In this document: positions 46,140 to 57,779 of the stretch, in pieces
Numbering within the stretch: position 1 is the stretch's first letter
Layout: every line of letters starts with the position of its first letter
Assembly: GCA_021234155.1 (NCBI GenBank)
Contig: JAJEKV010000073.1
Coordinates: 1,462,001 to 1,526,000 of the forward strand
Direction of reading: 5' to 3'
Length of the DNA stretch: 64,000 nt
Origin: Isoetes taiwanensis
Taxonomy: Eukaryota > Streptophyta > Lycopodiopsida > Isoetales > Isoetaceae
Notes under the pieces: generated by a model
Database searches by the model: none
Told to the model about the DNA's origin: nothing
Seen by the model: only the letters and a program-made list of their open reading frames with translations
Program-made: the position numbers and the translations under genes

Positions 46140-46659
46140 GCAATGAATTGGGAGGCAATTGGATGTCTCGTGACATTGGGATTGTCGTTAAGCATGTCCC
46201 AATTCTAGTTTTTGATGCCCTTCAAGTATCTTTGTGATAGAAGGTGTATCGACTGGTGTTGTTGCTCTTGAGAGGAGGTCTTCTGCAGACCACCTTCATC
46301 TCCAAGCTATGTTAAGAGCTCGCTATAAGACACCAAGGGCCTTGAATGAGGCTATTAAGAGGGATTTTAATTGGCCATCCAAGCCATCCGATGTTGTTTT
46401 AGTGTGCAAAGTGCTGAAGAATAACATATTACACTGCTCTAAGGGCATGTTGGGGTATTGTGTGAAAGAAATAGGTAAATTGCACTATTCTTGCCACCTC
46501 CATAACGTATCTGAATCCATGATTGAGAAGGAGAAGGATCTCTATCTAAGGTGGGATGCTGGGGACATAAAAGGCCTGTGTGTTTTGGACAAGAGGAACC
46601 TGTTGAATAAGGCAACACACTTTGTTTTTATCACAAGTATTACACCTACCCTAGCCTGA
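46140..46659 (+). pseudogene. HUH/YxxK Rep-type endonuclease remnant (Replitron-like)
   Basis: The frame 46,234-46,659 reads VSTGVVALERRSSADHLHLQ, with the HUH pair (His-Leu-His) at residues 20-22 (codons 46,291-46,299). About 53 residues later comes MLGYCVKEIGKLHYSC, with Tyr at residue 75 (46,456) in a YxxK motif. HxHxQ followed by YxxK is the active-site plan of Rep-type single-strand endonucleases that nick DNA through a phosphotyrosine. HNVSESMI...DLYLRWDAGD after it is as I recall from eukaryotic Replitron Reps. Upstream, in another frame, ILVFDALQ probably belongs to the N-terminal part. No helicase was seen. It starts without a good ATG and carries a frameshift, so it is probably dead. 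Alternatives are a CRESS-type Rep or another HUH transposon. Confidence 0.6.
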
Positions 46660-47746
46660 TGCTTCATCGCTTTCGTGGATGCTTAGGAGTGAGTATTAAT
46701 TGAGCGCCACTGGATCATTCCTTCCAACAAAGGTTTTGTGAATGAGCCGTGAGTTTGTGCTGCATGGAGTGGTCTCTTTAGATCCCGCCCCACGTGATGC
46801 CATCCTCGGCGTCGTGATCTAATATTATGTTTGGTTTGCCTGCAAGGTATGTGGCTATGGAACAGAATGGGCCTGGGCGTCAGCAGTACTAGGATGATTT
46901 TATGCCATCTGATGAGATGGATTGTAACTTTGAGGATCTTCGGTGATCCATCCTTCAACCAGAGCTTGAAATTCCAGATCATGGTGTGACGCATCCCCAT
47001 TCACACTAGGGACCACTCGCGGCCGCTGGGTGATTCCATGCTTATTTTGTCCTGCTGTACTTGTGTGTTTCTTTTATTTTCTTTGGAGGATGGTCTGTGG
47101 TGGACGCCTTTTGCAGGGCTGACATGGAGAGCAATGGGAATCTCTGGCTGCGGGGAGACGCCATCCTATCTTGCTTGGACTTCTAAATTTGATTAGTGCC
47201 AAGATTGATGCATTTCATCCCTCGGACATCCTCGTGCTTATCTTCCAGAGGGTAAATAGGTCTTCACCTAAGAGTTCATAACAAGTATTGTGCAGTTAAG
47301 ACGCCGCTTAGGATCCCCGAGGAGGCAGCTCACGTGTTTCTATGATGGCTATTGATTCTCGCTGATTTTGCTTCGGGAGGTATTTCAGACTCAATGTCCG
47401 AAGCCGGGCAGTAATCGAGATCAAGGCTATGAGTCGCGGCTAGAGGCCCGCCGACCCGTGAGATCCGCTTAGCTTGATGCCATCATCGCATGCTGCATCC
47501 GCAGCTCATGAACTAGGACCTTTGTGTTTTACCGTATGTAATGCTTTATTGTGTACGCTTTGACATAGGTGGCATTTTGTGCCACATGCATGATGTGATC
47601 CTGCATAAATATGTGTTGTTTCTTGTTTTGTTGTCCTCCGTCTCTGAAGCTCGCTTTGTCAAAAGATTCGTTACTAACACTGTGCATTTTCGCGGCTTCG
47701 CCCCGGCACAAGGGCTTGATCCTTTTCTTGGGATCTCCCCTTATGC
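46660..47746. other. Downstream region of the HUH element, unassigned
   Basis: Frames after the stop are short. The plus strand contains PSDEMDCNFEDL...ILQPELEIPDHG-like fragments at about 46,900-46,990 that could be a Rep C-terminal region, but no domain is recognisable. The element's boundaries are not identified. Confidence 0.25.
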
Positions 47747-47830
47747 CCGATGAGCATTGGCATTGCACTTAAGTTCGATTCCCGTGCTCATCGGATACCG
47801 CTTCTTTGTGGCTTTACAAGTACTGTACTT
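47747..47830 (+). repeat. tRNA-B-box-like hairpin repeat, copy 1
   Basis: CCGATGAGCA (47,747-47,756) pairs perfectly with TGCTCATCGG (47,785-47,794), leaving a 28-base loop that contains AGTTCGATTCCCG, like a tRNA T-arm/B box. The D and anticodon arms are absent, so this is not a tRNA. A similar unit lies at 48,011-48,090. Confidence 0.6.
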
Positions 47831-48010
47831 GCCATGGCAAGCCATGTATATGATCATTGGAATGCATGCCGCCAACAATTGCAACATAGAGTGGCGCTGT
47901 ACGGGTGCCCGATAGTCAGCTGCATGGGCTTACTGTGAAGCAAGGGCGTAATGGCATGATCTTCACGTAGGGCATAGTTGAGATGGCATCCTCATGCTAT
48001 TCCGTGCAAG

Positions 48011-48090
48011 CAATGAGCATTGATTGAACTCGGGTTTGATTCCCCTGTGCTCATGTCGCTGGCATCCCGCTGCTATGTGTCAATCGCGGT
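48011..48090 (+). repeat. tRNA-B-box-like hairpin repeat, copy 2
   Basis: ATGAGCA (48,013-48,019) pairs with TGCTCAT (48,048-48,054) around a loop with GGGTTTGATTCCCC. The sequence after the stem (CATCCCGCTGCTATGTGTC) resembles that after copy 1 (ATACCGCTTCTTTGTGGC). The copies are 264 bases apart. Confidence 0.55.
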
Positions 48091-48547
48091 AATCGTTGAT
48101 TGTATTGGTATGACACTGTAGTGTATGGATGCTAGAATACCATATTAACCAATTGTTCCCAGTCTTCAAGTGCCCCCTTTAAAATTGGGTCAACAGAGGC
48201 CAGTTTGACCCCAAAAAGACCTAGGATGGGCGAACAGGATATATGGAGAGGGAATATCCTACCAATTGTGCCACTGTCCGAGGGCCCAGAAGTTATAATA
48301 CATACTTTAGCTATAATACACACTTTTAGCTATAATATTCTACCTTAGCAACTCATTCACAAGAATTTTTCCTCTACAGCCTAGAAAAATGCAATCAGAA
48401 GTCCGCTTCTTGTACGCCTACTTGATTAATCAGTTTAGGCGCAATTTAAGCACAGGAATATGCCAAGCACAGGATAAAAACACATAATGGAATCACAACC
48501 ATAAATTGTTCATGCTGCAAATCATTACAACTTGTTGAATCATTTAA
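48091..48547. other. No gene recognised
   Basis: This is AT-rich sequence. ATAATACATACTTTAGCT and ATAATACACACTTTTAGCT form a small direct duplication at about 48,295-48,334. Confidence 0.4.
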
Positions 48548-48770
48548 ACTAAAAAGTTGTCACAGCAATAAGACTTCCAAGTCTGATGCAAAAAAAAAAA
48601 AACCTCAAAGCAACTCAAAGAAACTATTGTTTATTATTCATCCAATAAACTACAATAAACTAAAATGTTGTCACAGAAACAAGACTTCCAAGTCTGATGC
48701 AAAAAAAACCTCAAAGCAACTCAAAGAAACTATTGTTTTATTATTCATCCAATAAATAAAGGAACTGTCT
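48548..48770. repeat. Two-copy tandem repeat, period ~111 bp
   Basis: Copy 1 starts at 48,548 and copy 2 at 48,659. Both read ACTAAAA(A/T)GTTGTCACAG, AAGACTTCCAAGTCTGATGC, an A run, CCTCAAAGCAACTCAAAGAA and TTATTCATCCAATAAA. The copies are nearly identical apart from A-run length (13 versus 8), so the duplication is recent. Confidence 0.9.
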
Positions 48771-50499
48771 TAACATACAAATACACATTATCCAGATCCC
48801 ATTGAGAGGTTTCATTAGTTGGGATTAAAAGAAAGGACTCACAAAATAAACACCATCATTTCTCTCAGCATTTGTTATACTACATGGTACTCAACACTTT
48901 GCTTACAAAAACATCTGACTGTAGCCCAACTTGTTTCAATTGGAGGTAAACGCACTCACCACATTCTGTATTTTTCTAACAAGCACAAGCCTACAAAACA
49001 CTTACAAATGTAATGTTATCTAGTTCTTAAACTTGAAACTGCATTTGCCAAATAGTTTCAGAGCTTTAACACTAGGTCAGGTGATGGACCAAAAATGGTC
49101 CTTTTGAAGTGTTCACTTTAAAATTCATATAAAATCAGTGGTACAAAATCTATTCGAACCCTTCCTAGGATTCATATGGCAACAGTCCACTAGAAAATGC
49201 CTAAAAATATATACCTCTCCATTCTTGTAAGTTATGCCTAGCAACCTGTGGGGCTGGCACCGAAAAGCTTCATGTTTACATAAAGTCAAACTGCCTCAAC
49301 AAACCGATTTTTTCAAATTTTTGATTATCATATATTTTTTACACAAAAGATAAGGAAAACAAATAAACAAGGTGTCATGTGACGGAGGGGTTGCCTCTAT
49401 GCACGGAGGGGTGAAGTGGCTTTAAATCATTTTTTAAATCATGCATGATGATATTGCAAGGTGCATTCTTCTCGTAGTTCTACTTAACGACTTTAAAAAG
49501 CGGAAGAGATTGGAACCCACTCTAGACTCAATCGGGTCGTTTTCATTTCCATCCCATGGGAAAAGTATGGATAGCTTTTCTTTTCATTTTTTCCACAAGC
49601 TTTTGATTATGAACCATAAATAATGTTTCATGCATGACACTCAAAATGCCTGCTTTGCATCTTGTACCTCCCACATTTAGATGAGTTTTGTTGGTTCAGC
49701 TGGCATCAGTGTTTGGGGCACATCGCTTAAGGTACACGATCACATGGATGTTGATTAAAAAAGATGTGCTTGGCATCAAAAGGGCCGACACAAAATGGAA
49801 GGGCAGAACTTTACTTTTTTTGGATCTTTTATCAAAGTTGGATATTATGGAAGTGACTTGTATGATATAAAAACACTTAATCAATACCTCTAACCATAGA
49901 GATTTACCTGTACCTTCTACATGAATGCAAATCGACGACTGCATCAGCGGGCTTCAATTAAATGTAGCTCAAGAATTTCGGGTTTGAAAAGGTGGAAAAT
50001 ATTTTGTATCCTCGTGTGTTTCATGGTCGCCATCTCAGATTGACCGAGAACCTTGTAGACAACTCAAAATGGTAAGGATTCGTGACTCACCTTTTTACAT
50101 TCAATATAAGAAGTCAACATGAGCTTATATTACACCTTCAAATGATCTTCTCAAGAAGATAGAAAGAACAAATGAAGAACATTCGATACGTAAATATTAA
50201 TTATTCAACACTTCCAATCCTAAGTTTCCATGCATTCCATCCATGAGAGCAGATAGCTTTGTATGCTATCTCATACCCATTTTCAAACCTTTATGGGTTG
50301 TTGTTTCTAAGATGTATGGTTTTCAACAATATCTCTTACTCTCTTTTTCATGGACCTTAAGGCCACGTAATAAGTGTTTTGCCTGTCTCACACGGCTTCA
50401 AGACTTCCGACTACATTCTCCTTCTCTTGTTGAAGAACCTACTCTTCTTCCAAATGGTACATCCAGTAATAGAGTAGATTACGCATCACCTTTTTCATT
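48771..50499. other. AT-rich intergenic DNA
   Basis: No frame with a recognised domain was found. Small features only: the GGACC-AAAAAT-GGTCC inverted repeat at about 49,086-49,101 and a duplicated ACGGAGGGGT at about 49,382 and 49,401. Confidence 0.35.
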
Positions 50500-51900
50500 A
50501 AGAATTTCCTTGTTGCAACTCATCTTCACTTATCGATAGCCGTCGGCATCATGATTAGCAAAGATGCGATTCGCCTTCAAAGAAAATACATGAATCGCCT
50601 ATTAGGACATTTAGAATTTTTCTGCTTTAGAAGACAAATCTTGTTGCACCTTCACTTGGTAATTTTAGCGTTGTAATTCATCAACATACTTGCATCCTAT
50701 GTGTCTGTGATTCTCGAAACAAGCAAGCTATTTTTAGAAGGCTAGCCCCTCTCCTTGGCCGTGGAGTTTCGTAGCTTTGTATTGCAATGCTTCAAAATCC
50801 ACTTTCGCTCTAAGCAACCGAGATAAGTCCTCACGAAATTTATATAATGTACTCAGTGAAATCATCCCAAGATCTTCAATTTTCGTGCTCAAAATATCGC
50901 TCGTCTTTGGCATATGTAATTCCACCATTCATTTCCTTTTGAAGTGCTTCACATTGCTTCTGAAAATACATCATTTCAAATGGTAAATCCTTCACTATGG
51001 TCAAATCGTGATCATACACCTTTAATCTTCAAGCTCTCCCACCATCTCTTTGTTCAACGCTAAACTTCGCTTTTCTTTTTCCATCCCTCTCAAAGCTACC
51101 TAGATACTGATTTTAACTCACAACTTCCATTTTAAATTCTAAATTTTCTTCTCGCACCTTTTCTATCCGCGGTTCCAGAATCATTAAGCTTTTCGCTTGA
51201 TGGTCAGTTCTAGGTTTAATCGCAGCTGATTCCAGCATGTTAATATCTTCCCGTGTTTCGAATGCTTTTGTTACCTTTGTAAGAATGCAATTTTCTTTTC
51301 AAGCCTGCTCGTATTCTCTTGAAAATTGTCCATCTCTTTGTTGCAAATTAATTATTCTAGTTTGCATTCCTACGACATCGCTAATATTTCCATGTTGGTA
51401 TGTCTTGCAGATGAAATGTCATCACTAACCTTCATTAGTGCATCTACAAGTTTGCGGTCTCCGACTTAGCCCCTTCAAAACCATTTCCGAGTCCTTCCAA
51501 ACCTGCCATGCCTTGTCTCATGCAGCATTTTCCTCACATCTATGCCAAGTGGAGTGCTTGCTAGAGGACAGCTTATTTGCTGGAGACTAAACATATCATC
51601 TTTAAGAGCTTTATTTTCATCTTGAATACCGCAGCAATTCTTTCCACTGTTATTTTAACGAGTCTAGTTATCATGATCTGAGATTAAAGCCTCCCAATTG
51701 TAGATGTGAAAGATCAGATTGCGCTCATCTATCCTGCTTGCATGATGCGATGCCCTTTCCGTAGGAGGAATCTGGTCTTGCACCGTATCATAACTTGCTT
51801 AGATTCTCAGCTTAGTTCTCCGGATTTCATTTAAGAACACCATCCTTTGCTACTCAACAAGATCTTACAACATGGGATCCATAATGACTGGTCTCTAATT
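50500..51900 (-). pseudogene. Coiled-coil-like protein remnant, unassigned
   Basis: On the minus strand, charged, Leu/Glu/Lys-rich segments follow each other in shifting frames: about 51,150 IEKVREENLEFKMEVVS, about 50,960 YFQKQCEALQKEMNGG, and then 50,928-50,734 with KIEDLGMISLSTLYKFREDL. This looks like a broken coiled-coil protein. No family could be named, and transposon origin is as likely as a host gene. Confidence 0.25.
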
Positions 51901-52274
51901 TACATGGTGATCATTTTCTATATGTTTGATGTCATGATTATAAATCGAGGCATACATTGATATATCTAGCCATTATTTATGAAAAGCACATCTAATAATT
52001 AATCAGAATTTAGCTTCATGCACCCGATGTCAGCCTATGTAGCCAATATTCTCGAACTGCGGAAAGGTCCAAGTCAAAACCAAATATAAGAAAATACGAC
52101 ATCTTTAGATGACCGCTTTCAAGCCTTCCATTTGAGAGTACTTTAACCTCGCAACCGTTGTTAAAAGATCATGCATCACTGCGGATTACAGACTTTGTCA
52201 TTACTCTCAAATCCAAAGAATTTTTGAAAAGCAATGTCGGTTTGGCATAATGAACTATAGAGCTGTGCAATCCC
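51901..52274. other. No gene recognised
   Basis: This is AT-rich unassigned sequence before the LTR-like repeat. Confidence 0.3.
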
Positions 52275-52620
52275 CCAAATATAAGTACAAAACCGTGCGA
52301 ATGATATCTGAACAAAAGGGTGTTAACTTCCTTATCCCGCCCATGTATCCAGAGTAACTCCAAATGAAGTTCTCAAAGTAGTCAGCGATCAAATGCAGAA
52401 AGCAAAATTAAAAATCTCTTTTCTTCAAATAGCCAGCCACCGCAGCCGTCAGGGTCGAACCGAGATGTTCATCAAATGGAGCCACATTCGGTTAGGAATA
52501 CGCGCCATCCGAACGGTTTCGATCGTAGCATTTGTGCAGCAGCCCGCTTTTATACTATCAAGATATGCTAGGTATATGCCAAGACATACTTGAATATGCC
52601 CACATACCAATATAAACGAG
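52275..52620. repeat. LTR-like direct repeat, left copy
   Basis: This matches 54,705-55,110. Shared pieces include GAACAAAAGG, TGTTAA, ATATCCCGCCCATGTATCC or close, AGAGTAACTC, GAGATGTTCATCAAA, CGGTTAGG and CTAGCATTT-like blocks. It is diverged, and the ends are unclear. Confidence 0.6.
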
Positions 52621-54704
52621 GCTCTCAGGGGCAACCTAAAAAAATCGCTCAGAGCCTTCCATCCCGCAAAACCATCCTCAAGAGCAAGCCAAAAATCTCA
52701 AAATTCAAGCGTTAGCAATACCGGAAAATGTGAGCTCTACCGAAAAGTATTGTTCAATTCTTTAAAAACATTTTTGCTAAGTATGCCTGCAGATTAGCGC
52801 CGCTTATAGCCGATATTAAGGCTATCCTCGCTATAGCCGGATGCTCTCACTATTCCTTCCAAAATGCACCTTGGCAAGATTTTCTTATATCGAAATTCTT
52901 AAAGATCTCAAGAAGGCTCCAACGTTTTTGAGCCCCGTAGAGCCCTGTGTTTTAATATATGCGATAGCAAATTGTTTGCTTTTTGTCCGTTTAGCTTATA
53001 TAAGAACGTCTTGTTTTTGTTCAAAGCAAGACGTCTTGCTATGTGTGGAATTAAATGAATGCCTCTCATTTTGTAGACGTTATTGGGGAATTAAATGAAT
53101 GCCTCATTTTTGTAGACGTTCAAAGCAACATTTTGATGTGATATTTGATGATATAGCGTAAACAGCTCTTTTGCAACATCGGTTACATAGATTTTCTTCT
53201 TTCATCGTGTTTATGGTAAATTGCAATACTTTTGATATGTGAGTTGGATATATTGAAGTTGGGTGCGTTTATGCAACTTCATACTCCCTAGCCTTTGAGT
53301 CACCAACATAACCTCCGTCTACCCGGTTAAGTACAAAATCCATGTATATTTAACTATTTGTTCCTCAAGTCATGGATGACATTATTTCTAAATCAAAACG
53401 AAATAAAAGAACAAAGAAATATGGTGCCATGAGGATAAGACAAATTATATTAGTTATAGATCATTTCAATGCTCCATACTATACCATCAATTGACCGTCT
53501 CTTCCATCAAACAAAGACATCCCTTTCTTTTCATTAGGAGTGATAGAAGAAAGTTGGAAGAGAAATGACATGTCAAGGGACACACGCCAATGGACAAAGA
53601 AAAAAAGTGTTGATAAAGTTCTAACAAACTATTTGTAGCATACATGGAGAGGAAATAATCGATACCTATAAGACTACTTTCATCATGGCAACCATCAATT
53701 TTTGCAAAAACATATATGAAAATTTAACTTATATCAGCCACAAAACCAGCCTTTTCTCGTTGATAAGTATGCTTTGCACAATAAGATTGGCGATTTAAGG
53801 TGGGAAAAGGGTATAAAAGGCATCAGACATATAGGCAACTTCTATAATTCTAGCAATTTAGTTTTCACCACGATTATTGCAAAAGCGCCCTTCCATCCAC
53901 GAATTACGACCATTTAAAATACTTATTTATATTATGCCAAAAATAAGCCTAAATCAATGCTTTTAGCCTTGACCGAAATCACAAATCGAGGAAGTCACGG
54001 ATTAAGCCTCTGTAGCGACAATAAAACCTTGAAATCTCGTAGCATACAGCCAGAGCATGCCATATGAGGATCCGACACATCTATTTTCGCTGGCATAGAA
54101 CTTGATTTCTACCTTTCGACGCATAGCTCAAAACGGGATTCTTGTTCCTACGCCTAAAGCTAAAATTTCTAGAAAAAAGCGTATTGCATCAGTAAATCTA
54201 TATATCTTTAGAAACAGATGGGCCGGAGGAGAAGAAATAGATAGATGCGTCTTGTGGCTTGGAAATCGAGGGAAGCTGGCGCCCAATTCTTAATCCTTTG
54301 CTTCACCAATCATTTGCTTCACCAATAACCTGATAGCCCATTGGCCCTTATGCTTCAACAAGCTGCCAAGCAGAGAAAGCAAAAACTAAGATTTAGAGGC
54401 TAAGTGCGGTTTCAAAGGCTCTATGTTCGAGGGGATCGTTCAGTATGATAGAAGCACAAACTTCGTACCTCTGCTTCAGCGACCTCTCACCTTTAGCAGA
54501 GCCGGGTTGCTTTGCCACAACGAGGTTTAGAGGCTGGAGATGATTACCAAATCGAGGTAAAGTTTATTCGAGAATAAAGAAGCTTCCTTTCGCGCCAAAA
54601 TGACATGCCTAGATCCTATTATTCTTCCTTTTCGTACGACCAGCGCTGCGGATTCAACAAATAAACACATTTCTTTGCCAAGAATGAGCTGCCTAAACCT
54701 TGAC
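52621..54704. other. Interior between LTR-like repeats, no coding domain
   Basis: This holds about 2.1 kb without recognisable gag or pol, consistent with a LARD- or TRIM-like or internally deleted element. Within it, GCAAGACGTCTTGC at 53,026-53,039 is a perfect 14-base palindrome. GGAATTAAATGAATGCCTC followed by ATTTT-TGTAGACGTT is duplicated at about 53,046-53,081 and 53,086-53,120. Confidence 0.45.
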
Positions 54705-55110
54705 TATAAAAGTACCAAAAACCCGAGGCGGGAATGAGGAGTCACGGGAACAAAAGGAGTGTTAATCCTCATATCCCGCCCATGTATCCACTTAGAGTAA
54801 CTCAAACAAGTTCCGGTATTTGCTTGTGATCAAATCTTGAGACAGCCTAAAAATTCTTTCTTCAAAGGGAAGCCCCGGTCGCGTTGCATTTTGCTTGCTC
54901 AGAGGTGAGCCGAGATGTTCATCAAAATTGTGCCGATTTACCGGTTAGGCTGTAGCCATCCCGGAAACTGAAGCTGACCCTAGCATTTTACGAGGCGGCC
55001 CGAAGCTAGTTTTAGAGTCATGTCGGCATATGCTAGCATATACGGAATACTTCACCCACAGCGCCGCCACCGCATAGCGAGGGTTGAGGGTGGCAAAACA
55101 CATGTCAATA
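54705..55110. repeat. LTR-like direct repeat, right copy
   Basis: This is the partner of 52,275-52,620, about 2.4 kb downstream in the same orientation. Several indels separate the copies, which indicates an old insertion. Confidence 0.6.
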
Positions 55111-56489
55111 TGAGCACGTGAAGAAAGATAAGAGACCATTCAAATATAGCGAGGGGTCAAAGCTACACTTACTACGCCTCCTGGGAACTGAAACCTGGAA
55201 CTACGAGAAGTTGAACAATACAACAACTTTCATAGGGAAATACCATTTTGAGCTAATGTGATATATAAGCAATTGACAAAGTTCCTCCATCCCATAAAAT
55301 GTTGGTTGGCCTTGGATTTGATGTTTGGACTTTTCACTTTTTGATCTCAATTTTAGGTAACTTGTAATGATAAATATTTCCCCATATGGAGCAAAACTTA
55401 CTCTATGATGTCCCTCTAAACAATCATAGTATGAGAAAGTTCAAAATGATATATGAAGCCAATGTAAAGAAACAAACTCATTAAAAAGCGCCAAAGACAT
55501 AGTCACAAGGGAAATCAAGAAGATTTACGTACAGGCTATTATTGGTCCATAGAATACAAAGATAGAATAGTTTTTTTGTAAGATCCATTTAAAATCAATA
55601 ACTTTCTTATGTTAAATAGACCTCAAGATTTGAATTTTTGGAAGGATATGAGACCAAAGAAGCGTGGGAGTTGCACTTTAATAATGAAAGAGAAATATTT
55701 TATTTGATCACTTAGCCTTAAGATTTGGAGTTAAACTTTATAGCATTAAATTCCACCCAAATATGTCTTTTTTTAGCATGTTTATTCTAGATTTATACTT
55801 GCCTTGAGATGTGACACGAAAAATGCATTTTCAAAATGACCCATGTCATGAAATCAATGCAAAATTCAAAAAGAAAGAACAATATGGAAGTTTACTTGAC
55901 TATAAAAAGTCAAGTTAGACTACTATGTGGAGTTCCACTTGCCAGTTGAAAGTTATTATAGAGACAACATTTTAATCAATTTTGATCTCAAAATTTAGAA
56001 TATAGTTGCTTATGTACGCCTACAATTCTCTATGGGATAAAATTAATTGGTTAGGCAGGCTTTGCATGAATTTGAGGGCAATGTTTAGCGCCAAACAAAG
56101 CGTGAATTTATGGGGTACTTAATTACATATGTAAGTGGATCTACATGAACTTCCCCTCACACCTTTCAAAAGGGTATGTTATTAAAGGGTAGAAACCATG
56201 GTATCATTATAAGGGACAAAAGGAAATGGATAAGATTAGTAGAGAGATATATGCTTTATACAATTGTAGTCTGGTTATGGACCATAAATGGTCCATGCTT
56301 AATTATATTTATATCTTTCAAAATGTCACGTTATTTCAATATATGAAAAGAAATAGGGGATTATATTGTGTGTACAAAAAGGCGGGGCCCGCATTCATGA
56401 AAATATGGGTGTGTACTCTAATGATTTGTAGCGACAATGAATATATACGGTTTATACTAGTATTAAAATAAGAGGGAGGGAGGAGATGA
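55111..56489. other. AT-rich intergenic DNA
   Basis: No coding domain or repeat pair was recognised. The open frame 56,226-56,471 (+) has no motif. Confidence 0.35.
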
Positions 56490-57779
56490 GCGTTGAGCAC
56501 CTTGAGGAAGGGGCGCGTAAGCGGGTGTTCTCCCCTACCCCGATGGATGAGGAGGCACTTTGTATGAAGGTACATTCTACTCGAGGTAGGGATAGCTAGC
56601 GTCACGGAGAAACCAAGATTCCGCCAGAATTAGATTTGATTAGATGGAGCGAGGTGAGTCTAGATCCGGGGTTGGTTTTCTGCGGTCGGGGTTCAATTGG
56701 ATTTAACCCTGTAGCATACATCTTATGCTTGAGACACGGATCATTGTTGAGGGTGGTTGCGCTCTGAGATTCCGAGGCCTATCTTAACAACAATTTGAGC
56801 ACTTAACCTATTCGCGATAGGTGCACCCACTTGGGTCGAACCCATTATATTATTGACCCAGCCTAGCCCGATGCACTTTGCCCCTCCCCACCTTAGGGAC
56901 TTATATGTAGAGTGGTGTGGAAGGAGGTTCTTGGTTTGCAAAATTAGCCCTAGTGTGGTCTCGGTCCGGTGGGGTCTTTCACAAGGGCCGTGTCGGGTAG
57001 GGTCTTTTAGATTTTGTATCCTACGGGATTCGAGTGCAGGGGTGTCCGGATCTCCGTCATGTGCAGTTGTTATTCTTCTTGGGGGAAGGGGAGAAGACTA
57101 TCATTGGCCAGTTATTTCTGGCGTGGGGAGAATCCGAAGAGAGTTAACCCAACCGAGGTGTTAAGGTAGCTTGGCCGGTTTCTTTAGGTCCTTTGCAAAA
57201 TTTGGTTAGCGCCCGGTTTAGATTGCTCCCTTCCGTGCGCTTTGCTAAAGATGAGAACAAAGACAGAAAAAGCACATCCAAAAATGAGTTGATGGGGAGG
57301 ATTATGAATGGAACAAATCTTTTTTTTGGTTGGATGGCCGGAGCGAGATAAAGCATGGGCGTTTTAAAGGAATTATACATTGGCTTAGAGATTATCAGGG
57401 ACCAGCCCGGCAGGCATTTTGCATGGGGGTTCATGAGGTGGGATCTTGGCATGCAAGGGGAGAAAAGCTAAGTGGCATAGGCAGGGACTGTGTGTTGGAA
57501 GGTAGGCGAGGAATGTGGGGGGTTGGAGTGCGAAGCTGCAGCACACGGTTGTAGGGGAAATGGACAATACTCACGTATAGCTTATCCGTGAAGCAGGGGC
57601 CTGCTTGAAGCAGTTATTTAGGGTTTGAAAAGCCTCATCTTTGAGTCCTTCATGGACGAGAGGAGAATCTTTGGCTAAAGAGTGGAAAAAGCACGATATT
57701 AATCAAATGGGATGGGTGAGAAAGTTCCCTAGCAATGCAAGCATCGAGCTAATCAAGAAGATAGGGAGGAAGATAATGT

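Noticed and set aside
47747-47794. tRNA gene
   Set aside because: The acceptor-like stem and a TTCGATTCC loop are present, but the total is about 48 bases and the D and anticodon arms are missing.
57330-57554. Gly/Arg-rich plus-strand open frame as a gene
   Set aside because: It is short, purine-biased, lacks a domain and sits in LINE-like debris.
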